From: Rhizobium croatiense
GTDB taxonomy: Bacteria > Pseudomonadota > Alphaproteobacteria > Rhizobiales > Rhizobiaceae
Length of the DNA: 64,000 bases
Assembly (NCBI RefSeq): GCF_019793465.1
Contig: NZ_JAILYJ010000013.1
Coordinates: 149,054-213,053, forward strand
Direction: 5' to 3'
Part shown: piece after piece, positions 16,598 through 25,440 of the stretch
Numbering within the stretch: position 1 is the first letter of the stretch
Layout: every line of letters starts with the position of its first letter
Notes under the pieces: generated by a model
Database searches by the model: none
The model's input: the letters and a program-made list of their open reading frames with translations, nothing else
What the model was told of the DNA's origin: nothing
Made by a program: the position numbers and the translations under genes

Positions 16598-17650
16598 TCA
16601 ACTGGCGGGGGGATAGGAATGCTCGCCGCCGCGATGGTCCGAGACGGAGTAACATCCGTCACCTGTTGCCCTGATCACGCTTTCGCTGATGACGGCCTTG
16701 CCGTGGCCGCCTGGGATATCGAGGATATAGGCCGGCTGGCAAAGCCCGGAAATCCGTCCGCGCAACGCCGCGACGATCCGCTGCCCCTCGTCGATCGACA
16801 ATCTGAAATGGCCGGTGCCGGGCGCGAGATCCGGATGGTGCAGGTAATAGGGTTTGACGCGGATCTCGACGAAGGCCTTCATCAGTTCGGCAAGCACGTC
16901 AGGATCGTCATTGACGCCCTTCAGCAGCACCGATTGGCTGATCATGGCGATGCCGGCATCGACCAGGCGGGCGCAAGCCGCGCGCGCTTCGTTTGTCAGT
17001 TCCCTCGGATGGTTGGCATGCAGCGCCACATAGACCGTCTTGCCGCTCGCCTTCAGGGCAGCGATCAACGCCGCGTCGATCTTTTCGGGATCGACCACGG
17101 GAACGCGGGTGTGGAAGCGCACGATCTTCACATGTGCGATTGCCGCCAGCGCCTCCATGATGTCGCGGAGCCGGCGCACGGAAAGCACCAGCGGATCGCC
17201 CCCGGTGAGGATGACTTCCCAGATTTCCTGGTGGCCGGCTATGTAATCGAAGGCTTTCTGCATCGCCGCCGCATCGAGCGTGCCGAGACCCTGCGGTCCG
17301 ACCATTTCGCGTCGAAAGCAGAAGCGGCAATAGACCGGGCAGATATGCACGGCTTTGAGCAATACGCGATCGGGATAGCGGTGAACGATGCCTTCGACGG
17401 GGCTGTGGACATGATCGCCGATCGGATCGGCGCGTTCCTCGGGCGCGACCGCCAACTCGGCGGCGTCGGGCACGAATTGCCGTGCGATCGGATCATCGGG
17501 ATCGGCGCGGTCGATCAGCCTGGTGACGGCAGGCGTCAGGGCGATCGCGTAACGCGCGGCCACTTCGTCGAGCATTGCACGATCGCCGGGCAAGACCAGT
17601 CCTGCCTGCACAAGATCATCGACGCTCTTGAGCGGTTTGACGGCGTTCAT
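16598..17650 (-). CDS. epmB: EF-P beta-lysylation protein, lysine 2,3-aminomutase family
   Basis: A 350-residue radical-SAM protein of the KamA/EpmB family. The cluster motif CPVYCRFCF (Cys-x3-Cys-x2-Cys) binds the 4Fe-4S cluster that cleaves S-adenosylmethionine. Downstream are EVILTGGDPL, YVALHANHPRE and YYLHHPDLAPGTGHFR as in lysine 2,3-aminomutases. In EF-P modification EpmB isomerises (S)-alpha-lysine to (R)-beta-lysine. It is shorter than catabolic lysine aminomutases and overlaps epmA by 4 nt (ATGA), with efp divergent beyond, which fixes the role. Confidence 0.93.
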   Translation of the reverse strand: MNAVKPLKSVDDLVQAGLVLPGDRAMLDEVAARYAIALTPAVTRLIDRADPDDPIARQFVPDAAELAVAPEERADPIGDHVHSPVEGIVHRYPDRVLLKAVHICPVYCRFCFRREMVGPQGLGTLDAAAMQKAFDYIAGHQEIWEVILTGGDPLVLSVRRLRDIMEALAAIAHVKIVRFHTRVPVVDPEKIDAALIAALKASGKTVYVALHANHPRELTNEARAACARLVDAGIAMISQSVLLKGVNDDPDVLAELMKAFVEIRVKPYYLHHPDLAPGTGHFRLSIDEGQRIVAALRGRISGLCQPAYILDIPGGHGKAVISESVIRATGDGCYSVSDHRGGEHSYPPAS

Positions 17651-18708
17651 CGGCCATACTCCGCGACCGGTGCCCAGAGCACCTGATCGACGCGCGAAGC
17701 GCCCGTCGCCAGCATGACCAGCCGGTCGAAACCGAGCGCAATGCCGCTTGCCTCGGGCATCGACGAAAGTGCCGCCAGGAAATCCTCGTCGATCGGGTAG
17801 GTCTCACCATAGACCCTCATCTTCTCGGCCATCTCGATCTCGAACCGCCGCTTCTGTTCGGCGGCGTTGGTGAGCTCGCCGAAGCCGTTTGCGAGCTCGA
17901 CGCCGCAGGCATAGACCTCGAAACGCTCGGCAACACGCGGATCGCGGGCTGATGGCCTGGCAAGGGCCGCCTCCGACACCGGATATTCGTCGAGGATGGT
18001 GATGCGGCCGAAGCCGAGATGCGGCTCGATCTTTTCGACCAGCACCCGGCTGAAAAGATCGGCCCAGCCGTCGTCTTCGGCCACACGCATGCCGACGCGC
18101 CTGAGCTCGGCCGCCAGATGCTCACGATCGGTCGAACCGTCCGCGGCGACGGAGGCGAGAAGATCGATGCCGGCGTGGCGCTCGAACGCTTCGGCGACGC
18201 TCAGCCGCTCCGGCCCTGCAAAGGGATCGCTCTCACGGCTGCGATAGACAAGCCTGTCAGTCTTCGCCGTCTCGGCCGCAAGCGCCAGAATGCGCACGCA
18301 ATCCATCATCAGGCTCTCATAGCTTTCGCCCGCCCGATACCATTCGAGCATGGTGAATTCCGGGTGATGCAGGGGCCCGCGCTCGCGATTGCGGTAGACA
18401 TGGGCGAAGCAGGAGATGCGTTGCTCACCGGCTGCGAGCAGCTTCTTGCAGGCGAATTCCGGCGAGGTGTGCAGATAAAACGGCGCCCTCTGCCCGTCCG
18501 TCGTCACCGCTTCCGTCGCGAAGGCATGCAGGTGCGCCTCGTTGCCCGGCGATATCTGCAGCACCTGGGTATCCACCTCGATGAAATCCTCGCGCGCGAA
18601 AAACCCGCGCATCGCGGCCTGGATCGCATTGCGCCCGATGAGGAACGGGCGGCGATCGGCATGCACGGACGGGGTCCACCAGGGGGACGCTTTGGCCGCA
18701 GAGTTCAT
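17647..18708 (-). CDS. epmA: EF-P--(R)-beta-lysine ligase (GenX/PoxA)
   Basis: A 353-residue class II LysRS-like protein without the N-terminal anticodon-binding domain. Motif 2 is at FAHVYRNRERGPLHHPEFTM and the C-terminal motif 3 at ASGIALGFDRLVML. EpmA activates (R)-beta-lysine with ATP and attaches it to the conserved Lys of EF-P, allowing the ribosome to pass polyproline stretches. It overlaps epmB by 4 nt and is divergent from efp across 148 nt. Its length matches stand-alone GenX proteins, and the neighbours make confusion with a true lysyl-tRNA synthetase unlikely. Confidence 0.94.
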   Translation of the reverse strand: MNSAAKASPWWTPSVHADRRPFLIGRNAIQAAMRGFFAREDFIEVDTQVLQISPGNEAHLHAFATEAVTTDGQRAPFYLHTSPEFACKKLLAAGEQRISCFAHVYRNRERGPLHHPEFTMLEWYRAGESYESLMMDCVRILALAAETAKTDRLVYRSRESDPFAGPERLSVAEAFERHAGIDLLASVAADGSTDREHLAAELRRVGMRVAEDDGWADLFSRVLVEKIEPHLGFGRITILDEYPVSEAALARPSARDPRVAERFEVYACGVELANGFGELTNAAEQKRRFEIEMAEKMRVYGETYPIDEDFLAALSSMPEASGIALGFDRLVMLATGASRVDQVLWAPVAEYGR

Positions 18709-18856
18709 TCCAAGCTTTCTTCGCCGGACAAGCCGGTATGGGGGTGGCTATTTCCCGGATTTTAGGTTAGTTGCGCCCCCAAAGAAAAACATTTGCGTCT
18801 TCGGGGCGTTTCGACAGTCCTCTACGACGCCGAAAGCCGAGTTACAAGGAAGTCTT

Positions 18857-19426
18857 ATGGTCAAGGTCATCGCCTCTTCGGTCCGCAAGGGCAACGTTCT
18901 CGATGTCGACGGCAAGCTCTACGTCGTTCTCACCGCCCAGAACTTTCATCCGGGCAAGGGCACGCCGGTCACCCAGGTCGATATGCGCCGCATCGTCGAC
19001 GGCGTGAAGGTTTCCGAGCGCTGGCGCACCACCGAACAGGTCGAGCGCGCCTTCGTCGAAGACGTCTCCTTCCAGTATCTCTATGAAGACGGCGAAGGCT
19101 TCCACTTCATGAACCCGGCGACCTATGACCAGGTCGTGGTCGACGTCGAGACCATGGGCGACCAGAAGGCGTTCCTTCAGGAAGGCATGTCCTGCATCCT
19201 GTCGATCCATGAAGGCATTCCGCTGGCGCTCGAATTGCCGCGCCACGTCACGCTCGAAATCACCGAGACCGAGCCGGTCGTCAAGGGCCAGACGGCGTCG
19301 TCCTCCTACAAGCCGGCCATGCTGTCGAACGGCGTGCGCACCATGGTGCCGCCGCACATCAATGCCGGCACCCGCGTCGTCATCGCGACCGAAGACAATT
19401 CCTACGTCGAACGCGCGAAGGACTGA
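18857..19426 (+). CDS. efp: Translation elongation factor P
   Basis: A 189-residue EF-P with the usual three beta-barrel domains. Domain I carries the modification loop FHPGKGTP, whose Lys is the target of EpmA; domains II-III include YEDGEGFHFMNPATYDQV and MVPPHINAGTRVVI. An AAGGAAG ribosome site lies a few bases before the ATG. The divergent epmA-epmB pair supplies the modification. A strong terminator follows 20 nt after the stop, so efp is likely transcribed alone. Confidence 0.97.
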   Translation: MVKVIASSVRKGNVLDVDGKLYVVLTAQNFHPGKGTPVTQVDMRRIVDGVKVSERWRTTEQVERAFVEDVSFQYLYEDGEGFHFMNPATYDQVVVDVETMGDQKAFLQEGMSCILSIHEGIPLALELPRHVTLEITETEPVVKGQTASSSYKPAMLSNGVRTMVPPHINAGTRVVIATEDNSYVERAKD

Positions 19427-19446
19427 TCCTGGTTGCATCTCGCGCA

Positions 19447-19473
19447 AAAGGCCGGCTCAGACCGGCCTTTTTT
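19447..19473 (+). terminator. Rho-independent terminator of efp
   Basis: AAGGCCGG and CCGGCCTT pair around a CTCAGA loop and are followed by a run of six T on the plus strand. Confidence 0.9.
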
Positions 19474-19485
19474 ATATCCGCGATA

Positions 19486-20214
19486 TCAGAGATGCGGATT
19501 GCGCGGCCGGTATTTCTTGACGAGCTTCTGGTTGATTTCCGCTGCCCCCGGCATGTTGGCGCTGAGATAGACCGGCGCATCGCCGGATTTCGCAAGCTCC
19601 GAGGCGACTTCGGCAAAGATCGCGTTGATGACTGTGACCCCGACCGCTGTCGAGACCGGGCCGACCCGAAGCCCCGTACCTGCAAGGTCGAGAACGGCAT
19701 CACCCGGCGGCAGCCCGTTGTCGAGCACGATATCGGCGACTTCTGCGAGCCGCCGGCGGCCATTGGCGATCGCTGCGGAATAGGCGATCGAGGTGATGGC
19801 GATCACCCTGGCGCCGATTTCATGCGCATAGTCGGCGGCTTCGATCGGCGCGGCGTTCACACCGGAATTCGAGGCAATGATAATGACGTCGCCCGGCTGC
19901 ATGCCGTAACGCTCTAGCATCGGCCGCACTAGGCCCTGGGTGCGTTCATAGACCGAGCTGATGACCGCTCCCTCGTGCAGCATGGCCGACCCGACAAGCA
20001 CCGGCACCGTGAAGGCGAGTCCGCCGGCGCGGTAGTGCACCTCTTCCGCCAGCATGTGCGAATGGCCGGTGCCGAAGACATAGACGCGCTTGTCGCCGCG
20101 GGCGGCATCGAGGATCACCGACGCTGCCTGCGCCATCGGCTCGGCAAGTACCTGCTTCAGCGTCTCCAGCCGACCGATCAGATTGGAGAAATAGGCATCG
20201 GTGATATCAGTCAT
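19486..20214 (-). CDS. SIS-domain sugar-phosphate protein (UPF0309-like)
   Basis: A 242-residue sugar isomerase (SIS) domain protein. The phosphosugar-binding face shows VYVFGTGHSHMLAEEVHYR near residue 42 and IIIASNSGVNAAPIEAADYA in the middle. Members of this subfamily are poorly characterised; the fold binds sugar phosphates for isomerisation, deamination or lyase chemistry. It is the last gene of the GntR-SIS-nagA-SIS run, 17 nt after nagA, so it probably handles an amino-sugar phosphate, possibly as an etherase or isomerase feeding NagA. The exact reaction is not known. The ATG is taken at 20214, since the open frame upstream lies within nagA. Confidence 0.85.
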   Translation of the reverse strand: MTDITDAYFSNLIGRLETLKQVLAEPMAQAASVILDAARGDKRVYVFGTGHSHMLAEEVHYRAGGLAFTVPVLVGSAMLHEGAVISSVYERTQGLVRPMLERYGMQPGDVIIIASNSGVNAAPIEAADYAHEIGARVIAITSIAYSAAIANGRRRLAEVADIVLDNGLPPGDAVLDLAGTGLRVGPVSTAVGVTVINAIFAEVASELAKSGDAPVYLSANMPGAAEINQKLVKKYRPRNPHL

Positions 20215-20231
20215 GCCAGGTCTCCTTGATG

Positions 20232-21383
20232 TCAGGCCGCTTCGCCGGCAAGCCAGGTGGCGGTAACAGTCAGCGCATCGGTGAGATGGACGAGATCGGC
20301 GCGCGCGCCCGGCGAGAGATGGCCGCGATCGGCAAGCCTGAGGAAACGCGCCGGATAGAGGGTTGCCATGCGAAGAGCCTCGGCGAGCGTCAGGTCGAGA
20401 TAAGTGACGCCGTAACGGATCGTCGAGATCATGTCGACGTCGGAACCGGCGAGCGTGCCGTCGGACAGCACCAGCTTCGAGCAGAAGCCGCCCCTTTCGC
20501 GCCGGACAATGCGACCGTTCAGCGTGAACGAATCCTCTTCCGATCCGACGAGCGACATCGCATCGGTGACGAAGAACAGCCTGCCTTCGCCCCGTTTTGC
20601 GCGCAGCGCCGTGCGCAAGGCCTTCGGATCGACGTGATGACCGTCGGCGATGATACCGCACCAGGTGGAGGGATGATCGATCGCCGCGCCGACCAGGCCG
20701 GGGGCGCGATGTCCCAGCTGGCTCATGGCGTTGAAGAGATGCGTGACGCCGCGCGCCCCGGCATCGAAACGTTCCTCTGCCGCCTCGCTCGAACAATCGG
20801 AATGGCCGATGCTGACGGTGACGCCGGCTTCTGCAAGTTCGCGCACCTGGGCAACCGTCACCTGTTCGGCGGCAATAGTGACGAGCAGCGTGCCGATCGC
20901 CTCACGCGCACGGATGAAGGCCTTGACGTCACGGTCCTCCACCGGCCGCATCAATTCGGCCAGATGCGCGCCTTTGCGCGCCGGCGCCAGATGCGGGCCT
21001 TCGAGATGCAGGCCGGCGACGCCGCGGTTCCCTTTGACAGCCTCGATCGCGGCCTCGATCGCGGCAATGGAGGCCTCTGCCGTATCCGTGATCAGCGTCG
21101 GCAGCAGCGACGTCGTGCCATAGGGCCGATGCCCCTGTACGATGATCTCCATCGAGGCGACCGATGGTTCGTCGTTCAGCATCCGCCCGCCGCCACCGTT
21201 GACCTGCGCATCGATGAAGCCGGCCGAAAGCACGCCGCCGGCAAGCGTCAACGTCTCGCCGTCCGGCAGATCGTTTGTCGCAACGATCGCTTCGACCCGG
21301 CCGTCGGCGACGATCAGCGCCTTGTCGTCATGAAAGCGCTCGCCGTCGAAAATACGGGCGCCGATGAAGATCTTGCGGGCCAT
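20232..21383 (-). CDS. nagA: N-acetylglucosamine-6-phosphate deacetylase
   Basis: A 383-residue amidohydrolase. NagA removes acetate from GlcNAc-6-phosphate to give GlcN-6-phosphate. Family features are SAGFIDAQVNGGGG near residue 53, GLHLEGPHLAPARKGAH with the metal-binding Glu, SIGHSDCSSEAAEERFDAGA, THLFNAMSQLGHRAPG, and FFVTDAMSLVGS with the catalytic Asp. Its ATG shares one base with the stop of the upstream SIS gene, indicating translational coupling. With the GntR regulator and two SIS proteins it forms an amino-sugar breakdown operon. Confidence 0.94.
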   Translation of the reverse strand: MARKIFIGARIFDGERFHDDKALIVADGRVEAIVATNDLPDGETLTLAGGVLSAGFIDAQVNGGGGRMLNDEPSVASMEIIVQGHRPYGTTSLLPTLITDTAEASIAAIEAAIEAVKGNRGVAGLHLEGPHLAPARKGAHLAELMRPVEDRDVKAFIRAREAIGTLLVTIAAEQVTVAQVRELAEAGVTVSIGHSDCSSEAAEERFDAGARGVTHLFNAMSQLGHRAPGLVGAAIDHPSTWCGIIADGHHVDPKALRTALRAKRGEGRLFFVTDAMSLVGSEEDSFTLNGRIVRRERGGFCSKLVLSDGTLAGSDVDMISTIRYGVTYLDLTLAEALRMATLYPARFLRLADRGHLSPGARADLVHLTDALTVTATWLAGEAA

Positions 21384-22414
21384 CAGACCGTCTCCGTCAC
21401 CTTGAGCAGGTTTGCCGGCTTGTCCGGATCGAAGCCCTTACGGCGCGTCACCGACTCGATCAGCCGGTAATAGACGAGCAGCGACACCAGCGGATCGACG
21501 AGACCGTTGCCCGTCGTCGGCATCCGCAGATTGAGGCCAGAGAGCGGCTGCGTGGAGAAACCGACAGTGGTGGCGCCGAGCTTCTGCAGGCGCTCCAGCG
21601 CCTGGCCGTTATTGGCGAAGGCCGCGTCGTCAGGCGCAAAGGCGACGATCGGGAAACCCGGCTGCACCAGGCGCATCGGACCGTGCATCAGTTCCGCCAG
21701 CGAGAAAGCTTCGGCATGCAGGCCAGCGGTTTCCTTGGCCTTCAGCGCCGCTTCAAGCGCGATCGCGAAAGCCGGGCCACGGCCGCCCGTATAGAGCGAG
21801 GTCGCGTGGAAGAGCACGTCTTCGGCTGCCGCCGTATCGATCCCGGCGGTCGCCGAAAGTGCCTCCGGCAGCTTGGCGAGCGCTGTCTGCAGGTCGAACG
21901 CGCCGCCGATCGCAGACGTGACGCCGGCAAGAGCGGCAACGGAAGCGATGAAGGACTTCGTTGCCGCAACGCTCTTTTCGGCGCCGGCATTAAGACCGAG
22001 AACGATATCGGCCTGTTTCGCCAGCGGGCTGTCGGTGACGTTGACGACGGCGATCGTCGTCGCCCCGCCCTTCCTGGCCGCCTCCTGCAGGGCCACGATA
22101 TCGGGGCTGGCACCCGATTGCGAGACAGTGAAATGCACGCCGCCCTTCAGTTGGAGCGCGGCGCCGTAGACGGAAGCGATCGACGGACCGACGGACGCAA
22201 CCGGAACGCCGCAGGTGATCTCGAAGAGATATTTGAAGAAGGTGGCGGCGTGATCCGAAGAGCCGCGCGCCGCCGTCGTCACGACGCTCGGCCGGGCGGA
22301 CGAAAACAGCCGGGCGATCTCGGCAAAGACCGGCTTTTCCTTTTCGAGAAGTGTGGCCACCACCTCCGGCGACTGGCCGGCTTCCTGCAGCATCAGCGAC
22401 TGGTTCTCACTCAT
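21383..22414 (-). CDS. SIS-domain glucosamine-6-phosphate deaminase/isomerase (GlmS C-domain-like)
   Basis: A 343-residue protein with two SIS domains, like the isomerase half of GlmS without its glutaminase domain. Visible motifs are TTAARGSSDHAATFFKYLFE, HFTVSQSGASPDIV, SVAATKSFIASVAALA and AEAFSLAELMHGPMRLV. Such stand-alone proteins (NagB-II or AgaS type) convert GlcN-6-P to fructose-6-P and ammonia. It overlaps the GntR gene by 4 nt and nagA by 1 nt, so all are co-translated. With no classical nagB in the run, this is the likely deaminase. Confidence 0.9.
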   Translation of the reverse strand: MSENQSLMLQEAGQSPEVVATLLEKEKPVFAEIARLFSSARPSVVTTAARGSSDHAATFFKYLFEITCGVPVASVGPSIASVYGAALQLKGGVHFTVSQSGASPDIVALQEAARKGGATTIAVVNVTDSPLAKQADIVLGLNAGAEKSVAATKSFIASVAALAGVTSAIGGAFDLQTALAKLPEALSATAGIDTAAAEDVLFHATSLYTGGRGPAFAIALEAALKAKETAGLHAEAFSLAELMHGPMRLVQPGFPIVAFAPDDAAFANNGQALERLQKLGATTVGFSTQPLSGLNLRMPTTGNGLVDPLVSLLVYYRLIESVTRRKGFDPDKPANLLKVTETV

Positions 22415-23184
22415 AGGTCATCTCCGATTCTCAATTCGGCAACGAAATCATAGGCATCGCCGCGATAGTGCGAGCGGGTGTATTCGACGACGCGCTGGTC
22501 TTCCAGGCGCGAGACGCGCTCGATCAGAAGCGCCGGCGCGCCTGATTTGACGTTCAGGATGGCGGCCGAGGACGGGTCGAGGGTGACCGCGGTCAGCCGC
22601 TGCAGCGCCCGCACCGGCCTGTGGCCGTTGGCCGCCAGCGCATCGTAAAGCGATCCTTCGTCGCCGGCATCGTCGCCCAGGAACTTGATCGGCACCACGG
22701 CGCGCTCAATCGCCAGCGGCAGGCCGTCGGCAAGACGCAGGCGGTCGAGCCGCAGAACCGGCTCGTCGCCACCGAGGCCGAGCAGGAAGGATTCCTCCGG
22801 CGACGGCGTGTTGACCGACCGTGACAAGATCCGTGCGGCCGGCAGCCGCCCGCGCGAGCGCATGTCGGCGGAGAAGGAGGAAAGCCGCCAGAGCGACTGT
22901 TCCATGCGCTCCACTCTGCTCGATACGAAAGTACCGCTTCCGTGGCGCGATTCCAGTACGCCCGACGCCATCAGATCGCGATAGGCGGTGCGCACGGTGA
23001 CGCGGCCTAGCTTCATGGCCTCGGCAAGGTCGCGCTCGCCCGGCAGCGCTGTGCCGGGCTTCAGCAGGCCTTCCTGCACAAGGCCGGTCAGCGCCTGCGC
23101 CAGCCGCTTGTAGAGCGGTCCGGTCAGGCCCGCGTCACGCAGACCGCGGCTATTCAGCTCCGCTATCAGACTGGTTCTATCCAT
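22411..23184 (-). CDS. GntR/HutC-family transcriptional regulator of the amino-sugar operon
   Basis: A 257-residue GntR regulator. The N-terminal winged helix (residues 20-90) has PLYKRLAQALTGLVQEGLLK and GERDLAEAMKLGRVTVRTAYRDL without breaks, followed by a UTRA effector domain ending in VVEYTRSHYRGDAYDFVAEL, the HutC/NagR-type C-terminus. It likely binds an amino-sugar phosphate and represses the operon it begins. The start at 23184 is chosen because the preceding sequence holds TGGTTCTA/TAGAACCA operator repeats. The open frame continues upstream but lacks family similarity. Confidence 0.9.
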   Translation of the reverse strand: MDRTSLIAELNSRGLRDAGLTGPLYKRLAQALTGLVQEGLLKPGTALPGERDLAEAMKLGRVTVRTAYRDLMASGVLESRHGSGTFVSSRVERMEQSLWRLSSFSADMRSRGRLPAARILSRSVNTPSPEESFLLGLGGDEPVLRLDRLRLADGLPLAIERAVVPIKFLGDDAGDEGSLYDALAANGHRPVRALQRLTAVTLDPSSAAILNVKSGAPALLIERVSRLEDQRVVEYTRSHYRGDAYDFVAELRIGDDL

Positions 23185-23213
23185 GGGCAGGCAATAGAAC
23201 CTATTTAGAACCA
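23172..23213 (-). promoter_or_regulatory. Putative GntR (NagR/DasR-like) operator
   Basis: TGGTTCTA (23172-23179) is repeated in inverted orientation as TAGAACC (23195-23201) and TAGAACCA (23206-23213). The half-site resembles those of HutC-type amino-sugar regulators. It overlaps the GntR start codon, which suggests autorepression of the whole operon. Confidence 0.6.
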
Positions 23214-23242
23214 ATCGGCAAGACGCAATCGACTGCCGATAG

Positions 23243-23278
23243 AAAAACCCTCCCCGGCGAGCGTCCGGAGAGGGTTTC
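23243..23278 (-). terminator. Terminator of galM
   Basis: AAACCCTC/GAGGGTTT with an inner CCGG/CCGG stem forms a hairpin. Read on the minus strand it ends in GGGTTTTTC, 40 nt after the galM stop. Confidence 0.75.
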
Positions 23279-23317
23279 ATAACGCTCGAATTTGACAGGC
23301 GTTCGTCCGGCGGACGC

Positions 23318-24349
23318 TCAGCTCTTGGTAAAGATATAATCCGTCTCCTGGCGCAGCACTTCGCCAGGGCGCAGCACAGCATTCGGGAAACCTTGGTGAT
23401 TGATGGCATCCGGCCAGACCTGCGTTTCCAGGCAGAAGCCGGCGAAGGGGCCGTATTTGCGCCCACCGAGGCCGGGAGCCCCGGTGTTCAGCTTGAAACC
23501 GGCATAGAACTGCACGCCCGGCTCGGTGCTGCGCACCTCAAGCGACACACCGGAATAAAGGCTGCGGGCGAGCGCGACGCTGCGCTTGGCGGTGCGTTCG
23601 GCTGACAGGCAGAAATTATGGTCGTACAGCACCTGCTCGCTGCCGACGAAACGCTTCATCGGCGCCATTTCGCGGAGGTCGAATTCCGTGCCGGCAACGG
23701 ACCGAATCTCGCCGGTCGGCACCTGCCTCTCATCGGTCGGCAGATAGTGATCGGCGGCGATCATGATGTCGTGGCCAAGCGCATCCTCGCGGCCGTCGAG
23801 ATTGAAATAGGCGTGCTGGCAGACATTGGCGAGCGTCGGCTGATCGCTGGTCGATTCATAGGTCACCGACAGTTCGCCGTTGCCGTGCACCCAGAAGGTT
23901 GCCTGGATGGTGCAATTGCCGGGATAGCCGGCGCGGCCATCGGGATCGACGATTTTCAGCACCACGCGGTCGACGGCATGCTCGACGATCGTCCAGTTGC
24001 GTTTGGCGATATTGTCGCTGCCGCCATGCAGATGCGTGACGCCGTTTTCGTTCGGCTCGAGCTGATAGTCCTTGCCGTCGAGCGTGAATTTACCGCCGCC
24101 GATGCGGTTGGCGCAGCGGCCTGGCGTCGCGCCGAAATAATCGGAATAGAGCGGATAGCTGTCGAAATCCTCAAAGCCGAGCGAGAGCGGCGCGTCATGT
24201 CCCTCAAGGCGCAGATCCTGGATGACCGCGCCCCAGCTGATGATCTTGGCCGTCAGCCCGCCGCCCTTGATGACGACGCGATAGACGGTCTCGCCCGCCT
24301 TCGTCTGCCCGAAAACTTCCCGTTCCAACTTCTCCGACATGATCGACAT
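23318..24349 (-). CDS. galM: Aldose 1-epimerase (galactose mutarotase)
   Basis: A 343-residue mutarotase that interconverts alpha and beta anomers of aldohexoses. Family features are GATPGRCANRIGGGKFTLDG near the N-terminus, THLHGGSDNIAKRNW, NVCQHAYFNLDG with the catalytic His, and FAGFCLETQVWPDAINH with the catalytic Glu. The open frame extends 18 residues upstream, but the MSIMSEKLEREVF start is more typical; an ATG 9 nt further in is possible. It is transcribed alone, with its own terminator, between the amino-sugar operon and metA. Confidence 0.92.
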   Translation of the reverse strand: MSIMSEKLEREVFGQTKAGETVYRVVIKGGGLTAKIISWGAVIQDLRLEGHDAPLSLGFEDFDSYPLYSDYFGATPGRCANRIGGGKFTLDGKDYQLEPNENGVTHLHGGSDNIAKRNWTIVEHAVDRVVLKIVDPDGRAGYPGNCTIQATFWVHGNGELSVTYESTSDQPTLANVCQHAYFNLDGREDALGHDIMIAADHYLPTDERQVPTGEIRSVAGTEFDLREMAPMKRFVGSEQVLYDHNFCLSAERTAKRSVALARSLYSGVSLEVRSTEPGVQFYAGFKLNTGAPGLGGRKYGPFAGFCLETQVWPDAINHQGFPNAVLRPGEVLRQETDYIFTKS

Positions 24350-24453
24350 CCGTTCCGTTCTATCCTTGGGTTCAGGACCGGAACCTGCCTGCATTTGCTT
24401 CAATCCGCAACCGCTCGGATCAGAAAGAAATGCCGCGGCATCCGCTCATCCGC

Positions 24454-25377
24454 TCAGAGGTCCATGCCGATCTCTTCGACGTCATAGGGCGTCGTCTGGT
24501 AGATTTCGTTGATCCAATTGCCGAACAGGAGATGCGCGTGGCTGCGCCAGCGGTTCTGCGGCGCAAGCGCCGGATCGTTATGCGGGAAGTAATTGTGCGG
24601 CATCTTGATCGGCACGCCGGCGTCGACATCACGGAAATACTCGTCCGAGAGCGAGGTAGAATCATATTCGACATGATTGAACATGTAGAGCCGCCGGCCC
24701 CTTTTCTCATGCACGAGGCAGACGCCCATCTCGCTCGATTCCATCAGAATTTCCAGGCTTTCGGATTTCTCGATGTCGGCGCGCCGCACCTCCGTCCAGC
24801 GCGACACCGGCACTTCGAAATTATCGGAAAAGCCGTTGAGATAGATCGAGGAAGGCTTCAGGTTCCGGTGGCGGTAGACGCCGAAGGCCTTCTCCTTCAG
24901 CTCGTATTTCGGAACGCCGTGGAAATGATAGATCGCCGCCATCGCGCCCCAGCAGACGTTCATCGTCGAATGGACGTTGGTTTCCGTCCAGTCGAGAATC
25001 TCCTGCATCTCTTTCCAATAGGTGACGTCTTCATAGGGCAGGAGTTCGATCGGCGCACCGGTGATGATGAAGCCGTCGAATTTGCGCTGCTTTACCTCTT
25101 CCCAGGTCTGGTAGAAGGCAAGCAGGTGATCTTCGGAGGTGTTCTTCGCCTTGTGGCCGCCGATGCGGATCAGCGATAGCTCCACCTGCAGCGGCGAGGC
25201 GCCGACCAGGCGGGCCATCTGCAGTTCGGTCTTGATCTTGTTCGGCATGAGATTGAGCAGCCCGATCTGCAACGGGCGGATATCCTGACGGATCGCCATC
25301 GTCTCGGTCATTACCCGTACACCCTCCTGGACGAGGGTTTCGAAAGCGGGCAGCGTATCGGGGATCTTGATGGGCAT
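24454..25377 (-). CDS. metA: Homoserine O-acyltransferase (MetA), predicted acetyl-CoA type
   Basis: A 307-residue MetA starting MPIKIPDTLPAFETL, the standard family start, so the ATG at 25377 is preferred over the one 9 nt upstream. Catalytic Cys142 lies in STMNVCWGAMAA. Residue 111 in TGAPIELLPYEDV is Glu; in this family Glu at that position is linked to acetyl-CoA use and Gly to succinyl-CoA, so O-acetylhomoserine is the likely product. This is the first step of methionine synthesis from homoserine. A SAM-II riboswitch and a terminator precede it, so high SAM should lower expression. Confidence 0.94.
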   Translation of the reverse strand: MPIKIPDTLPAFETLVQEGVRVMTETMAIRQDIRPLQIGLLNLMPNKIKTELQMARLVGASPLQVELSLIRIGGHKAKNTSEDHLLAFYQTWEEVKQRKFDGFIITGAPIELLPYEDVTYWKEMQEILDWTETNVHSTMNVCWGAMAAIYHFHGVPKYELKEKAFGVYRHRNLKPSSIYLNGFSDNFEVPVSRWTEVRRADIEKSESLEILMESSEMGVCLVHEKRGRRLYMFNHVEYDSTSLSDEYFRDVDAGVPIKMPHNYFPHNDPALAPQNRWRSHAHLLFGNWINEIYQTTPYDVEEIGMDL

Positions 25378-25392
25378 TGCGGTCACTCGATC

Positions 25393-25431
25393 AAAAATAA
25401 AAAACCGGCGGCGACAAAAAATCGCTACCGG
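25393..25431 (-). terminator. Intrinsic terminator in the metA leader
   Basis: Read on the minus strand, CCGGTAGCGA and TCGCCGCCGG pair with two mismatches around a short T-rich loop and are followed by TTTTTTATTTTT. It lies between the SAM-II aptamer and the metA start, where it could act as a transcription attenuator. Confidence 0.8.
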
Positions 25432-25440
25432 TCCGCACGC

